64,000 nucleotides of DNA from Streptomyces cacaoi (GCF_006539165.1 NZ_BJMM01000002.1:124001-188000), one strand, 5' to 3'. Positions 1 to 9,734 are shown, numbered from the stretch's first letter. Numbers and translations: made by a program. Notes: a model not told the origin generated them from the sequence alone.

Positions 1-398
1 GCGAGCGCGTCCAGTGCGCCCTGCCGCAGCTCGCCGCCGATCAGCCGGACGAGGAAGCGCTGCTCGTCGGCGGTCGCCCGGGACAGCAGCCCGTCCAGCA
101 GCCGCCGGCGCCCGGCCTGGGCGCCCTTGCCGGAGACGGCCGCGATCCGGCCGAGCGTCTCGTCCACCTCCTCGGTGGTCAGCGTGGGCGCCTCCGCCGG
201 CGGCGGCGGCTCGCGCAGGGCGCTCCAGCCCACGCCGGTGCGGCGCTGCGGCAGCCGCCCGGCCAGATAGGTGACGACGACCGGCACCTGGGAGGGCTCC
301 ACCCGCCGGAACAGCCCGGCCAGCAGCTCCACCTTCCGGTTGCGCGCGGACGCCCCGGCGATCTCCGCGGACGTGTGGGCGACGTCGGCCAGCAGCAT
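1..398 (-). CDS. ATP-dependent DNA ligase, N-terminal part (cut by window edge)
   Basis: This reading frame starts with ATG at 398 and runs off the left edge after about 132 residues, so the C-terminal part is missing. The visible protein begins MLLADVAHTSAEIAGASARN and continues as a helical region (VELLAGLFRRVEPSQVPVVV, then AVSGKGAQAGRRRLLDGLLS and RFLVRLIGGELRQGAL). That is the pattern of the N-terminal DNA-binding domain of LigB-type bacterial ATP-dependent ligases. The adenylation domain with its KxDG lysine lies outside the window. The role would be sealing nicks with ATP, as an accessory to the NAD-dependent ligase. It is divergent from a second ATP-dependent ligase across about 108 bp. 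The family call rests on my memory of the family pattern. Confidence 0.8.
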   Translation of the reverse strand, partial: MLLADVAHTSAEIAGASARNRKVELLAGLFRRVEPSQVPVVVTYLAGRLPQRRTGVGWSALREPPPPAEAPTLTTEEVDETLGRIAAVSGKGAQAGRRRLLDGLLSRATADEQRFLVRLIGGELRQGALDAL

Positions 399-506
399 GG
401 CCCCATCGTCGCCGAAGGTCCCCGGTGCCGCAGCCCGCCGGCGGCCCGCCCGGCCGCCCCTGCGGCTGCCCGTGCGGAGGCGGACGGGCGGGCGCAGAAT
501 CGTGGC

Positions 507-1574
507 GTGGATCTTCCTGTGCTGCCCCCGGTGAAGCCGATGCTGGCCAAGCCCGTCGCCACGATCCCGGACGGCATGCAGTACGAGGCCAAGTGGGACG
601 GCTTCCGCTGTCTGGTCTTCCGGGACGGCGACGAGATCGAGCTGGGCAGCCGCACGGGGAAGTCCCTGCTGCGCTACTTCCCCGAACTGGCCGTCGCGCT
701 GCGGGAACTGCTGCCCGAGCGGTGCGTGCTCGACGGGGAGATCGTCGTCCCGGTCGGCGGGCGGCTGGACTTCGAGGCGCTCCAGGCCCGGATCCACCCG
801 GCCGCGTCCCGGGTCCGGCTGCTTGCCGAGGAGACCCCGGCCGAGTTCGTGGCCTTCGACCTGCTGGCGCTGGGCGACGAGGCCGTCCTCGACCGGCCGC
901 TGTCGGCCCGCCGGCAGCTGCTGGAGTCGGCCCTGGGCGCGGCGCGCGGGCCGCTGCACCTGGCCCCGGTCACCGAGGACATCGAGGTGGCCCGCGCCTG
1001 GTTCGAGCGGTTCGAGGGGGCGGGGCTCGACGGCGTCGTCGCCAAACGGCCCGATCTGCCCTACCGGCCGGGCGAGCGCGTGATGCTGAAGATCAAGCAC
1101 GAGCGCACCGCCGACTGCGTCCTGGCCGGGCTGCGGCCGCACCGCGGGGACGCCGCCGCGGTGGGTTCGCTGCTGCTGGGCCTGTACGACGGCGCGGGCG
1201 CGTTGCAGTACGTGGGCGCCTCCTCCTCGTTCCCCGCGGAGCGCCGCCGCGCCCTGATGCGCGAGCTGGCCCCGCTGCGTACCGGGGCGGCCGAGGGCCA
1301 CCCCTGGGGGCGGTGGGAGGACGCGCAGGCCCACGAGGAGGGCCGGATGCCGGGGGCGCCGAGCCGGTGGAGCGGGCAGAAGGACGCCTCCTGGGTGCCG
1401 CTGCGTCCCGAGCGGGTGTGCGAGGTGGCCTACGACCACATGGAGGGCGACCGCTTCCGGCACACCGTCCACTTCCGCCGCTGGCGCCCGGACCGGACGC
1501 CGGGCAGCTGCACCTACGCCCAGCTGGAACAGCCGGTGCGCTACGACCTGGGGGAGGCGCTCGACGGGCGCTGA
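507..1574 (+). CDS. ATP-dependent DNA ligase (LigC-like)
   Basis: Predicted 355-residue ligase that joins nicked DNA with ATP. The adenylation motif is EAKWDGFR near residue 30, with Lys as the AMP acceptor. Further nucleotidyltransferase motifs follow (SRTGK, VLDGEIV, FDLLAL, DGVVAKR, LKIKHERTADCV), then an OB-fold region ending in PVRYDLGEALDGR. The length fits small stand-alone LigC ligases without the extra polymerase and nuclease domains of LigD. An open frame extends upstream to 375, but residues before 507 are low-complexity and antisense to the divergent ligase. GTG at 507 puts the first conserved block (PPVKPMLAKP) at the N-terminus. The 3' end overlaps the convergent TetR gene by 34 nt. 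Confidence 0.85.
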   Translation: MDLPVLPPVKPMLAKPVATIPDGMQYEAKWDGFRCLVFRDGDEIELGSRTGKSLLRYFPELAVALRELLPERCVLDGEIVVPVGGRLDFEALQARIHPAASRVRLLAEETPAEFVAFDLLALGDEAVLDRPLSARRQLLESALGAARGPLHLAPVTEDIEVARAWFERFEGAGLDGVVAKRPDLPYRPGERVMLKIKHERTADCVLAGLRPHRGDAAAVGSLLLGLYDGAGALQYVGASSSFPAERRRALMRELAPLRTGAAEGHPWGRWEDAQAHEEGRMPGAPSRWSGQKDASWVPLRPERVCEVAYDHMEGDRFRHTVHFRRWRPDRTPGSCTYAQLEQPVRYDLGEALDGR

Positions 1575-2380
1575 CCCGCCCGGCCGCCGGACTCCCCGCC
1601 CGTCTGCTCGTCCGTCCTGCGGTCCGCCCGCTCGTCCGCCTCGTCCGGCTCGTCCGGCTGTTCGTCCGCCGCTGCGCCGGTTCCGCCGTCCGGTGCGCCG
1701 GGCGGCGCGGGGCCGCGTGCCGCGGTCGGCTTGTGCCCGTGTGCCGCGATCCGGCCCGGCCCGCGGGCGTCGGCCGGCTCGGGCAGTCCGGCCGCGAACG
1801 CCTCGCAGCAGGAGTCCAGCATGGCCAGCAGCTCCTCGGTGGGGCTGTCCGGATCCCAGCTCCAGATCGCGGTGCGCACGGTGGTCATCCCGGCACCGGC
1901 GACCAGCCGCGGATACAGGGAGTCGGGCGACAGCCCGGTGCGTGCCGCGATGCCCTCGGCGAGGGCGTCGGCCAGATGGCTGTTGCTGTGCAGCAGCTTG
2001 GGCACCAGCTCCGGGTGCGCGGCCAGCAGCCGGCGGCGCTCGCGCCAGCCGGGGTCGTCGACCATCGGCGGGATGGAGGCGCGCAGCGCCCGGTGCAGGG
2101 CCTCCAGCGGGGCCTCTTCGGCGGGGCGCGCGGCGAGCAGCTCCAGCAGGTGGCCGACGAGGCGGTGGTCCCAGTCGAAGACCGCGTCGTCCTTGGTGTC
2201 GAAGTAGTTGAAGAACGTGCGCGGCGAGATGCCGACGGCCTCGCAGATGTCGTGCACGGTCACCGCGGAGGGCCCGCGTTCCAGATAGAGGCGGACGGCG
2301 GCGCGGCGCAGCGCCGTGCGGGTCTCCAGCTTCTTGCGCTCCCGCAGCCCGGTGGCGGCCGCGGCCGTCTCGGCGACCAT
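1541..2380 (-). CDS. TetR-family transcriptional regulator
   Basis: 279-residue regulator. Residues 15-65 form a TetR DNA-binding domain: RAAVRLYLERG, then a helix-turn-helix with VHDICEAVGISPRTFFNYF. The central part is a helical ligand-binding domain. The last roughly 70 residues are a low-complexity Asp/Glu/Arg tail (DEQPDEPDEADERADRR), encoded by short direct repeats around 1610-1680. This tail makes the protein longer than the usual 200 residues and overlaps the ligase gene end. The gene is divergent from the membrane protein at 2623. A palindrome and repeated TGCATTTTT lie between the two, so autoregulation and control of that neighbour are likely. The effector is unknown. Confidence 0.88.
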   Translation of the reverse strand: MVAETAAAATGLRERKKLETRTALRRAAVRLYLERGPSAVTVHDICEAVGISPRTFFNYFDTKDDAVFDWDHRLVGHLLELLAARPAEEAPLEALHRALRASIPPMVDDPGWRERRRLLAAHPELVPKLLHSNSHLADALAEGIAARTGLSPDSLYPRLVAGAGMTTVRTAIWSWDPDSPTEELLAMLDSCCEAFAAGLPEPADARGPGRIAAHGHKPTAARGPAPPGAPDGGTGAAADEQPDEPDEADERADRRTDEQTGGESGGRAGQRPSSASPRS

Positions 2381-2423
2381 TCTCGCTCCCCGTCCGGTTC
2401 CTCTCCGTAGCCCTCCCTACAGT

Positions 2424-2450
2424 AATGCATTTTTGCAGGACTGCATTTTT
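2424..2450. promoter_or_regulatory. Candidate TetR operator in divergent intergenic region
   Basis: An AT-rich island in GC-rich surroundings. TGCATTTTT occurs twice in direct orientation (2426-2434 and 2442-2450). TGCAG-GA-CTGCA (2434-2445) is a perfect 5+5 inverted repeat, and AATGCATT is self-complementary. It sits 44-70 bp upstream of the TetR start and about 170 bp upstream of the membrane protein start. Binding by the adjacent TetR protein is inferred from position and symmetry only. Confidence 0.55.
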
Positions 2451-2622
2451 CTGTTAGCGTTTCTAATCATTGGCCTTGCCATGTATGTGGGTGCACGTGG
2501 GTGCGGCGCGCACCGTGTACCGCGCACCGGCGCCGCGTACCGCGGGGACCGTGCGTACGGGTGCCGCCCCGGCCCCGGCGAGGCGCGCAGCAGTGACGAA
2601 CCCAAGGAGGCGGACCACGTCC

Positions 2623-4017
2623 ATGGCGGAACACAAGGCGGAACCGGGCAGCGGGGGCGCCTCCTCGCTCGGTGCGACCGTACGCACCCTGGCGCAGACG
2701 CTCTGGTTCCCGGCGTTCTTCTTCACCGGCTTCCTCGTCTGCTACCTGCTCCCCTTCCACAACCCGACGCCGCACCACGTGGACGTGGCCGTGGCCGGGC
2801 CCGCGGCGGAGCAGCTGGACCAGGCGCTGGAGAAGCAGAGCCCCGGCGCCTTCGACATCCACCAGGTCGCCGACGCCGACGCGGCACGCGACGCGGTCAC
2901 CAGCCGTGACATGACGGCCGGCTACGTGCCCGACCCGAAGACCCCGCAGCTGTTCGTCGCCAAGGCCGACGGCTACTCGCTGGAGTCGGTCCTCCAGAAG
3001 ACGTTCACGGCCGTCGCGCAGCAGAGCGGCGGAAAGCTCCAGATGCACGACGTGGCGCCCACCGCCCCCGGCGACGGCATGGGCACCGGCCTGTTCTACG
3101 TCGTCCTCTCCTGCACCATCCCGAGCTACGTCAGCGTGATGATGCTGCTGAGGGCCACCACGTTCGGGCGGCGCAAGAAGGTGCTCACGCTGGTGGCCAT
3201 CGGCGTCGTCGAGAGCGTCGTCGCCTTCTTCGTGGCCCGCTCGATGGACGTCATACCGAACGAGCCGCTGGCGATCCCGCTCGTCTTCCTGATGACCCAG
3301 GCCGTCGCCCTGACGTCGTTCGGACTCGTGCCGTTCTTCAAGTCGTTCTTCCCCGGCGTGGCCATGGGCCTGTTCGTGCTGCTGTCCATGCCGTCCAGCG
3401 GTGGCGCGATACCCGTGCAGATGGTCCCCGGCTTCTTCCGGGCCCTGCATCCGATCATGCCGATGGGCAATCTGATCGAGGGGCTGCGCGGACTGTTCTA
3501 CTTCGACGGCAAGGACGTGTGGCGGCACGCGCTCGTGATCGCCGTCTGGGTCGTCGCCGGTCTCGCCCTCATCGCGCTCGGCGCCTGGAAGGACCGGCGT
3601 GCCGAGCGGAAGGAGGCCGCCGAGCGGGAGGAGGCCGCCGCCGTCGAGGAACCGCCGGTCGAGGACCCCTCGTTCGAGCTGCCGCAGCCCAGCGCCGTCG
3701 CCCCGCACACCCACCGGCTGGGCCGCCAGGAGCCGACGCTGACCGGGCGCGTCACCGACGAGCGCGGCGAGCCGCTCCCCGGCGTCGCCCTCACGGTCAC
3801 CGGGACGCACGGCCGCGAGCTGATGCGGGCGATCACCGACGAGAACGGCGAGTACGCGGCGACGGGGCTGCCCGACCACTTCGTCAACGTCATCGCCAGC
3901 AGCCCCGAGCGGCTCGCCGCCGTCGCCCGGGTCATGGCGCGCGACGGCCACCCCGTCCGGCAGGACTTCCGGCTCACGCCTCGACGGACCGCGGCGGGCG
4001 CCCCGGCCGGCCGCTGA
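2623..4017 (+). CDS. Six-helix membrane protein, YhgE/ABC-2-permease-like, with C-terminal Ig-like domain
   Basis: 464 residues. One N-terminal transmembrane helix (about 20-40, LWFPAFFFTGFLVCYLLPF) is followed by a roughly 110-residue soluble loop. Five more helices lie between about 150 and 320, the topology of YhgE/Pip or ABC-2-type permease proteins. After a charged, Glu-rich linker (about 325-365) comes a carboxypeptidase-regulatory/Cna-B-like beta domain at about 370-445 (LTGRVTDERGEPLPGV, TDENGEYAATGLP). With six helices and an inside N-terminus, that domain would be cytoplasmic, which is unusual. ATG 2623 is preceded by AAGGAGG at 2604-2610. The open frame reaches back to 2470, but that stretch is the regulatory region. 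Probably a transport or export component controlled by the divergent TetR; the substrate is unknown. Confidence 0.7.
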   Translation: MAEHKAEPGSGGASSLGATVRTLAQTLWFPAFFFTGFLVCYLLPFHNPTPHHVDVAVAGPAAEQLDQALEKQSPGAFDIHQVADADAARDAVTSRDMTAGYVPDPKTPQLFVAKADGYSLESVLQKTFTAVAQQSGGKLQMHDVAPTAPGDGMGTGLFYVVLSCTIPSYVSVMMLLRATTFGRRKKVLTLVAIGVVESVVAFFVARSMDVIPNEPLAIPLVFLMTQAVALTSFGLVPFFKSFFPGVAMGLFVLLSMPSSGGAIPVQMVPGFFRALHPIMPMGNLIEGLRGLFYFDGKDVWRHALVIAVWVVAGLALIALGAWKDRRAERKEAAEREEAAAVEEPPVEDPSFELPQPSAVAPHTHRLGRQEPTLTGRVTDERGEPLPGVALTVTGTHGRELMRAITDENGEYAATGLPDHFVNVIASSPERLAAVARVMARDGHPVRQDFRLTPRRTAAGAPAGR

Positions 4018-4162
4018 GCCCCCGACCGGGTCCCGGTCGGGTCCCGGCCGCCGGACCCGGTCGTGAGGCCGGGTCGCCGCACCCCGGCGGGTGCCCCCGC
4101 GAGGGCACCCGCCGTCGGCGGCACCGCCGCCCCGGTTCGTCCGGATTCGTCCTTCGGCGCCC

Positions 4163-4168
4163 TAGCAT
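4163..4168 (+). promoter_or_regulatory. Candidate -10 element for leaderless nhaA
   Basis: TAGCAT lies six bases before the GTG at 4175, and no Shine-Dalgarno sequence is visible between them. This is the spacing expected when transcription starts at the start codon. No convincing -35 box was seen. Confidence 0.4.
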
Positions 4169-4174
4169 CGCCGC

Positions 4175-5599
<1,425 letters not shown>

Positions 5600-5639
5600 C
5601 GCCGCGCCGCGCGCCCGCGCCTGTTGCGCGCCCGCGACC

Positions 5640-5766
5640 CGCCTCCCGCTCCTGGCCCGCCCGCGTCTGCGACCAGCTCGCGTCCGTGGCCCGTCCGCTT
5701 CTGCGGCCAGCCCGCGTCCGTGGCCCGTCCGCTTCTGCGACTCGTCCACGTCCGTGGCCCGTCCGC
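5640..5766. repeat. 34-bp intergenic tandem repeat
   Basis: CGTCCGTGGCCCGTCCGC recurs at 5681, 5715 and 5749, a period of 34 bp. The first two copies continue identically into TTCTGCG. A more degenerate copy lies at about 5645-5675. The array occupies the 3' spacer between nhaA and the convergent thioredoxin gene, just before the terminator. No credible coding frame covers it. Confidence 0.75.
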
Positions 5767-5777
5767 CGTGTCACACG

Positions 5778-5814
5778 ACGACGGCCGCCCGGCGGGATGC
5801 CGGGCGGCCGTCGT
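5778..5814. terminator. Strong bidirectional hairpin terminator (nhaA / thioredoxin)
   Basis: A perfect 16-bp stem (ACGACGGCCGCCCGGC at 5778-5793 with its complement at 5799-5814) and a 5-nt loop lie between two convergent genes. There is no U-tract, as is common in Streptomyces. Confidence 0.85.
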
Positions 5815-5871
5815 GAGCCGTGCGGGCGGCGGTGGACGCCGGGTGGGCCCGGCGCCGGTGCGCTGCTGTGC

Positions 5872-6252
5872 TCAGGCCCCGCCGTCGGCCTGGGCCTCCT
5901 GCTCCTCGACGCTCTTGCGGACCTCGTCCATGTCCAGCGCGCGTGCCTGGCCGATGAGATCCTCCAGCGCGGCCTCGGGGAGCGCGCCGGGCTGGGAGAA
6001 GATCAGGGTCTTGTCCCGGATGATCGCGAGCGTCGGGATCGACTGGACCTCGAACGCCGCCGCCAGCTCCTGCTGGTCCTCGGTGTCCACCTTGGCGAAG
6101 GTGAGGTCCTCGTGCCGCTCCGAGGCGGCCTCGTAGACGGGCCCGAAGCTACGGCAGGGACCGCACCACGACGCCCAGAAGTCGATCAGGACGAATCCGT
6201 TGTCCGAGACGATCTCCTCGAAATTGTCCTTGGTCAGCTCGATGGTGCTCAT
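5872..6252 (-). CDS. trxA: Thioredoxin-family protein
   Basis: 126-residue cytoplasmic thioredoxin that reduces protein disulfides. The active site is WCGPC with cysteines at residues 30 and 33, inside FVLIDFWASWCGPCRSF. The cis-proline motif SIPTLAI follows at about residue 75. The C-terminus carries an acidic extension (VRKSVEEQEAQADGGA) of about 15 residues beyond the usual fold. ATG 6252 is preceded on the minus strand by CAGGAG with good spacing. The gene stands alone. It faces nhaA across the shared terminator and is divergent from the SanA-like gene. The symbol follows family convention and does not show that this is the main thioredoxin. Confidence 0.92.
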   Translation of the reverse strand: MSTIELTKDNFEEIVSDNGFVLIDFWASWCGPCRSFGPVYEAASERHEDLTFAKVDTEDQQELAAAFEVQSIPTLAIIRDKTLIFSQPGALPEAALEDLIGQARALDMDEVRKSVEEQEAQADGGA

Positions 6253-6427
6253 GCTTTCTCCTGCTTCGGGGCAGCAGGGCGGGTCGCGCCCTGGCACCGG
6301 AGGAACACAGGGGTCCCCGCCGGCATTCCCGGCACCGTACCGGGCCCGGGATGCTCCCGCGAGAACGGGGCGGAAGCGGGAGAGCGGCCCGCCGGCGCAA
6401 CGGGACCAAGCGTCGGCAAGCATCGGA

Positions 6428-6494
6428 ACCGGGGCAGGAGCCACAACCGCGGCAAGCGCCGCCACCGGGGCAGGAATCACAACCCGGGCAAGCG
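6428..6494. repeat. 36-bp imperfect tandem duplication upstream of the SanA-like gene
   Basis: Two units beginning ACCGGGGCAGGA (6428 and 6464) share about 27 of 31 compared bases, and a degenerate third partial copy precedes them. It lies in the spacer between thioredoxin and the gene at 6550. Antisense translation gives a Cys/Gly-rich peptide with no gene-like start context, so I treat it as noncoding. Confidence 0.6.
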
Positions 6495-6549
6495 GTGCGG
6501 ACGGTGCGGGCGCGCAACCGGTCGCCCGGCCGTCCGCGTGCTTCCCGGT

Positions 6550-7308
6550 GTGCCGATCACGCCCGCTTCCCCGTCCGCCGTCCGGCGCGCCCTCCGCGCC
6601 CTCCGCGCGCTGCGTACCGCCCGCGTCCCGCGTGCCCTGGTCCGCCGGCTCCGGCTGCCCCGTACCCGCCGCGGGCGCCGCACGGCGCTCCGGGTGGCGG
6701 TGCTCGGCTGTGTGCTGGCGCTGCTGCCCGCCGCCTGGCTGCGGGTCTCCACGCGCGGGCAACTGGCGCCCGGTGTCGCTCAGGCGCCCCCGGCCCCGGT
6801 CGCCGTCGTCTTCGGTGCGGGGCTGTGGGACGGTGAGCCCTCCCCGTATCTGGCGCACCGGCTGGACGCGGCGGCCGAGCTGTACGCGCGGGGCACCGTG
6901 CGGGCGGTGCTGGTGACGGGCGACAACGGTCGGCGTGACTACGACGAGCCGTCCGCGATGCGCCGCTATCTGACCCGGCACGGCGTCCCGGCGCGGCGGA
7001 TCGTCGCCGACCACGCGGGCTTCGACACCTGGGACTCGTGCAGCCGTGCGCGGCGCGTCTTCGGGGTCCGCCGGGCGCTGCTGGTCAGCCAGGACTTCCA
7101 TATCCGGCGGGCGACGGCGCTGTGCCGGGCGGCCGGTGTACGGGCCCGCGGCGTGGGGGTGACCGAGCCGCGCGACGCGACCTGGTACGCGGCTCAACTG
7201 CGGGAGATCCCGGGCGCGGTGAAGGCCGCCTTCGAGGCCGCGTTCACCCCCGATCCGCACTTCCTGGGGCCGCACGAGGACGGGGTCCGGCAGGCGCTGC
7301 GCAACTGA
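6550..7308 (+). CDS. SanA/YdcF-like (DUF218) membrane-anchored protein
   Basis: About 252 residues. A basic N-terminus is followed by one hydrophobic segment (about residues 45-65, VAVLGCVLALLPAAWL), then an extracytoplasmic DUF218 domain. That domain has VAVVFGAGLW near its start, RLDAAAELYARG, VLVTGDNG, the acidic DYDEPSAMRRYLTRHGVP, DTWDSCSRARRVF and LLVSQDFHIRRA. SanA proteins are linked to envelope barrier function in enterobacteria; the reaction is unknown. The start is uncertain. GTG 6550 and GTG 6538 are both possible and neither has a clear ribosome binding site. Upstream in-frame sequence is repeat-derived, so a longer protein is unlikely. Confidence 0.75.
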   Translation: MPITPASPSAVRRALRALRALRTARVPRALVRRLRLPRTRRGRRTALRVAVLGCVLALLPAAWLRVSTRGQLAPGVAQAPPAPVAVVFGAGLWDGEPSPYLAHRLDAAAELYARGTVRAVLVTGDNGRRDYDEPSAMRRYLTRHGVPARRIVADHAGFDTWDSCSRARRVFGVRRALLVSQDFHIRRATALCRAAGVRARGVGVTEPRDATWYAAQLREIPGAVKAAFEAAFTPDPHFLGPHEDGVRQALRN

Positions 7309-7599
7309 CAGGCGGGGGAAAAGGGAGCGAGGGGCCGGGCGGGGCGGTGGTGAGCCCTGCGTCCGGGGGCGGTTGTGGGCGACATCGCGCCGTGCGGCCG
7401 AAATAGTACGGGCTTCGTGGTGGTTGTGCTGTCCGTCCGTGGCGCGGGTCCGGTGTGCCGGTTCGCGTGCCGTCGGCCGTGACGCGTGCTCCGGGCAGCA
7501 GGATGGCAGTTGGCCATCAGGAACGACGCGGACATCGAGGACTTTCGGCGCATACCGTGCGGATCCTGCGCCGGGTCCCGTCCGAGAAGGAACGACCGG

Positions 7600-9336
7600 A
7601 TGCACACCGACCCCGCGCCCACCCCCGGCACTCCCGGTACTCCCGGCGCCTCCGGCACCCCCGGCTCTCCCGGTACCCCGGCCTACGACCCCGCCGCCTT
7701 CCGCTCCGTCTTCGAGCGGAACTTCACCTACTGGTCGGGCTTCGCGCGCAACACCCACCGGTACGCCGACGCCACCGCGCTGTACGACCCCGCGACCGGC
7801 CGCGGCTGGACGTACGCACAGCTCGGCCGGGACGTCGGGCGGCTGGCCGCCGGTCTCGCGGCCGTCGGGGTGCGCCCGGGCGATCTCGTGGTGCACCAGT
7901 TGCTGAACGGGCCGGAGTTCGCGCTGCTCTATCTGGCCACCCAGCGGCTCGGCGCGGTGGGCTCACCGGTCAACTTCCGGCTCGCGCCGGGCGAGACCGC
8001 GCATGTGCTGGACTCGGGCCGCCCGGCCGTCTACGTCCACGACACCTCGCTCACCCCGGCGGCGGGCCGGGCCCTGGAACTGGCCGAGCACCGGCCCGGG
8101 GTCGTCGTCCACGTCGACTCGGGCGCCCCCGGCGACGCCCCGCTGCCCGGCTCGCTCCCGTTCGGCGAACTGCTCTCCCGCGGGGCGCAGCTGCCGCCGC
8201 TGCCGGAGCCGGACGCCGGGATCTACGGCGAGACCACCCGGCTGTACACCTCGGGAACGACGGGGCTGCCCAAGGGTGTTCCGCTCAACAACGCCACCGA
8301 GGTGCTCTCAGCGCACGACGTGATCATGCACTTCCCGCTGACGCCCGAGGACCGCACGCTCAACATGACGCCCTGGTTCCACCGCGGCGGGCTGTACTCG
8401 GGCGGCCCCAACCCCGTCTTCTACGTGGGCGGCGAGGTCGTCCCGCTGCGGCACTTCGACGCGGACACCGTGCTGGATCTCGTGGAACAGCGAGGCCTCA
8501 CGTTTCTGATCGGCGCCCCGACCAACCTGGAGCGGCTCGCCGACGCCCAGGAGGCACGCGCCCGTGATCTGTCCACGCTGCGCGGCATCGTGACGATGGG
8601 CGCGCCGCTGGGCCGCGCCGCCTGTCTGCGCTACCAGCGCGTCCTCACACCGCGCATCTTCAACGGCTACGGCACGACGGAGGCGTTCTGGAACACCTTC
8701 CTGCGCCCGACGGACCTCCCCGAGCACGCGGGCAGCGCGGGGCGCGCGTGCACGGACGACGACGTGGCGGTGGTGCGGGTGTACGAGGACGGGCGGCGGG
8801 CCGCGCCGGACGATCTGGCGGCGAAGGACGGCACGGAGATCGGTGAAGTGATCGTCCGCTCGCCCAAGTCGGCGTACGGGTACATCGGCCGCCCCGACGA
8901 GGAGGCGGCCAACTACCGGGACGGCTGGCTGTACATCGGGGATCTGGCCACGTGGGACGAACAGGAGTACGTCACGCTGGTCGGCCGGCGGGACGACATG
9001 ATCCTCTCCGGCGGTGAGAACGTGCACCCGGTCCAGGTCGAGGACGTGCTGACCGAGCACCCCGGGATCGCGGACGCCGTGGTGGTGGGCGCACAGGACC
9101 CGGAGTGGGGGCAGTTGGTGACCGCCTACGTCATCCGTAAGGACGCGGAGCTGACCGTGGCCGACTGCGAGCGGCACTGCCGCAGCCATCCCATGCTCGC
9201 CGCCTACAAGCGGCCCCGCGCCTACCGGTTCGTGGACTCCTTCCCCGTCACCGCCACCGGGAAGAAGATCCACTACCTGCTGCGTGAACAGGCCGGGCAC
9301 GACCTCGCCGAGGGGCTGCTCGAACGCGTGCGGTGA
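7600..9336 (+). CDS. AMP-binding acyl-CoA ligase
   Basis: 578-residue class I adenylate-forming enzyme, which activates a carboxylic acid as acyl-AMP and then as a thioester with CoA. The phosphate loop is LYTSGTTGLPKGV, followed by MTPWFHRGG, FNGYGTTEAFW, DGWLYIGDLA (ATP-ribose Asp), GRRDDMILSGGENVHP (hinge) and the C-terminal catalytic lysine in PVTATGKKIHYLLRE. The N-terminus carries a low-complexity Thr/Pro/Gly run (TPGTPGTPGASGTPG), encoded by a 9-bp repeat. ATG 7600 is preceded by GAAGGAACG. It is monocistronic, with a terminator at 9348-9375. The specificity (fatty, cyclic or aromatic acid) cannot be read from sequence. The upstream spacer 7309-7599 shows no gene. Confidence 0.88.
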   Translation: MHTDPAPTPGTPGTPGASGTPGSPGTPAYDPAAFRSVFERNFTYWSGFARNTHRYADATALYDPATGRGWTYAQLGRDVGRLAAGLAAVGVRPGDLVVHQLLNGPEFALLYLATQRLGAVGSPVNFRLAPGETAHVLDSGRPAVYVHDTSLTPAAGRALELAEHRPGVVVHVDSGAPGDAPLPGSLPFGELLSRGAQLPPLPEPDAGIYGETTRLYTSGTTGLPKGVPLNNATEVLSAHDVIMHFPLTPEDRTLNMTPWFHRGGLYSGGPNPVFYVGGEVVPLRHFDADTVLDLVEQRGLTFLIGAPTNLERLADAQEARARDLSTLRGIVTMGAPLGRAACLRYQRVLTPRIFNGYGTTEAFWNTFLRPTDLPEHAGSAGRACTDDDVAVVRVYEDGRRAAPDDLAAKDGTEIGEVIVRSPKSAYGYIGRPDEEAANYRDGWLYIGDLATWDEQEYVTLVGRRDDMILSGGENVHPVQVEDVLTEHPGIADAVVVGAQDPEWGQLVTAYVIRKDAELTVADCERHCRSHPMLAAYKRPRAYRFVDSFPVTATGKKIHYLLREQAGHDLAEGLLERVR

Positions 9337-9347
9337 AGTCCGCGCGG

Positions 9348-9375
9348 GGCCCCGTCGCCGGGTGGCGGCGGGGCC
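9348..9375 (+). terminator. Terminator after acyl-CoA ligase
   Basis: A 12-bp stem (GGCCCCGTCGCC with GGCGGCGGGGCC, one G-U pair) and a 4-nt loop lie 12 nt after the stop codon. Confidence 0.75.
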
Positions 9376-9541
9376 TTCGTGTGCCGGGGAAGGGGAGCGG
9401 CGGGCGTGCGGGCGCTCCGTTCCGGGCCGGTTCCGGGCCGGTTTCCGGCCGTTCCCACCGGTTCCGCGCCGGTCCCGAACGGTCGCCGCCGGGCCCGACT
9501 CCCGGCTGTGCACGACCCCTTGACGGTGCACTGACAGCCGG

Positions 9542-9557
9542 TAAAGTCTAGACCAAT
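9542..9557. promoter_or_regulatory. DasR-like (dre) site upstream of the LPMO gene
   Basis: TAAAGTCTAGACCAAT matches 11 of 16 positions of the DasR-responsive element ACTGGTCTAGACCACT as I know it, including the whole GTCTAGACCA core. It lies about 180 bp upstream of the chitin-type LPMO, where DasR control is expected in streptomycetes. The rest of the 398-bp spacer 9337-9734 holds a terminator, GC-rich degenerate repeats around 9420-9460 and the leader; no gene was seen in it. Confidence 0.5.
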
Positions 9558-9734
9558 TGGTGAGTGCGGAACCCCGCTGTCCGGTTCCCTGACCGGTCGG
9601 AACGCCGGGCGTCCGGCGCGCCGCCGAACCCGTCGGCGCCGCACCGCAGTTGCTCCGTGCTCCCTACCCCCCACTCGACGAGGCCATCCCGGCAGCGCCC
9701 GGGGAACGGCGGCCTCAACCGGCAAGGAGTTGAC

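Noticed and set aside
425..2410. 661-residue plus-strand frame through ligase and TetR genes
   Set aside because: Long only because of high GC. It is Gly/Arg/Ala/Pro shadow sequence without motifs, in the wrong frame of LigC and antisense to TetR.
6149..6517. Cys/Gly-rich small peptide on the minus strand
   Set aside because: Derived from the 36-bp repeat read in another frame; overlaps thioredoxin and lacks its own ribosome site.
5872..7896. 674-residue minus-strand frame ending in thioredoxin
   Set aside because: Only the last 126 residues (from ATG 6252) are thioredoxin. The upstream part is low-complexity, antisense to the SanA-like and acyl-CoA ligase genes.
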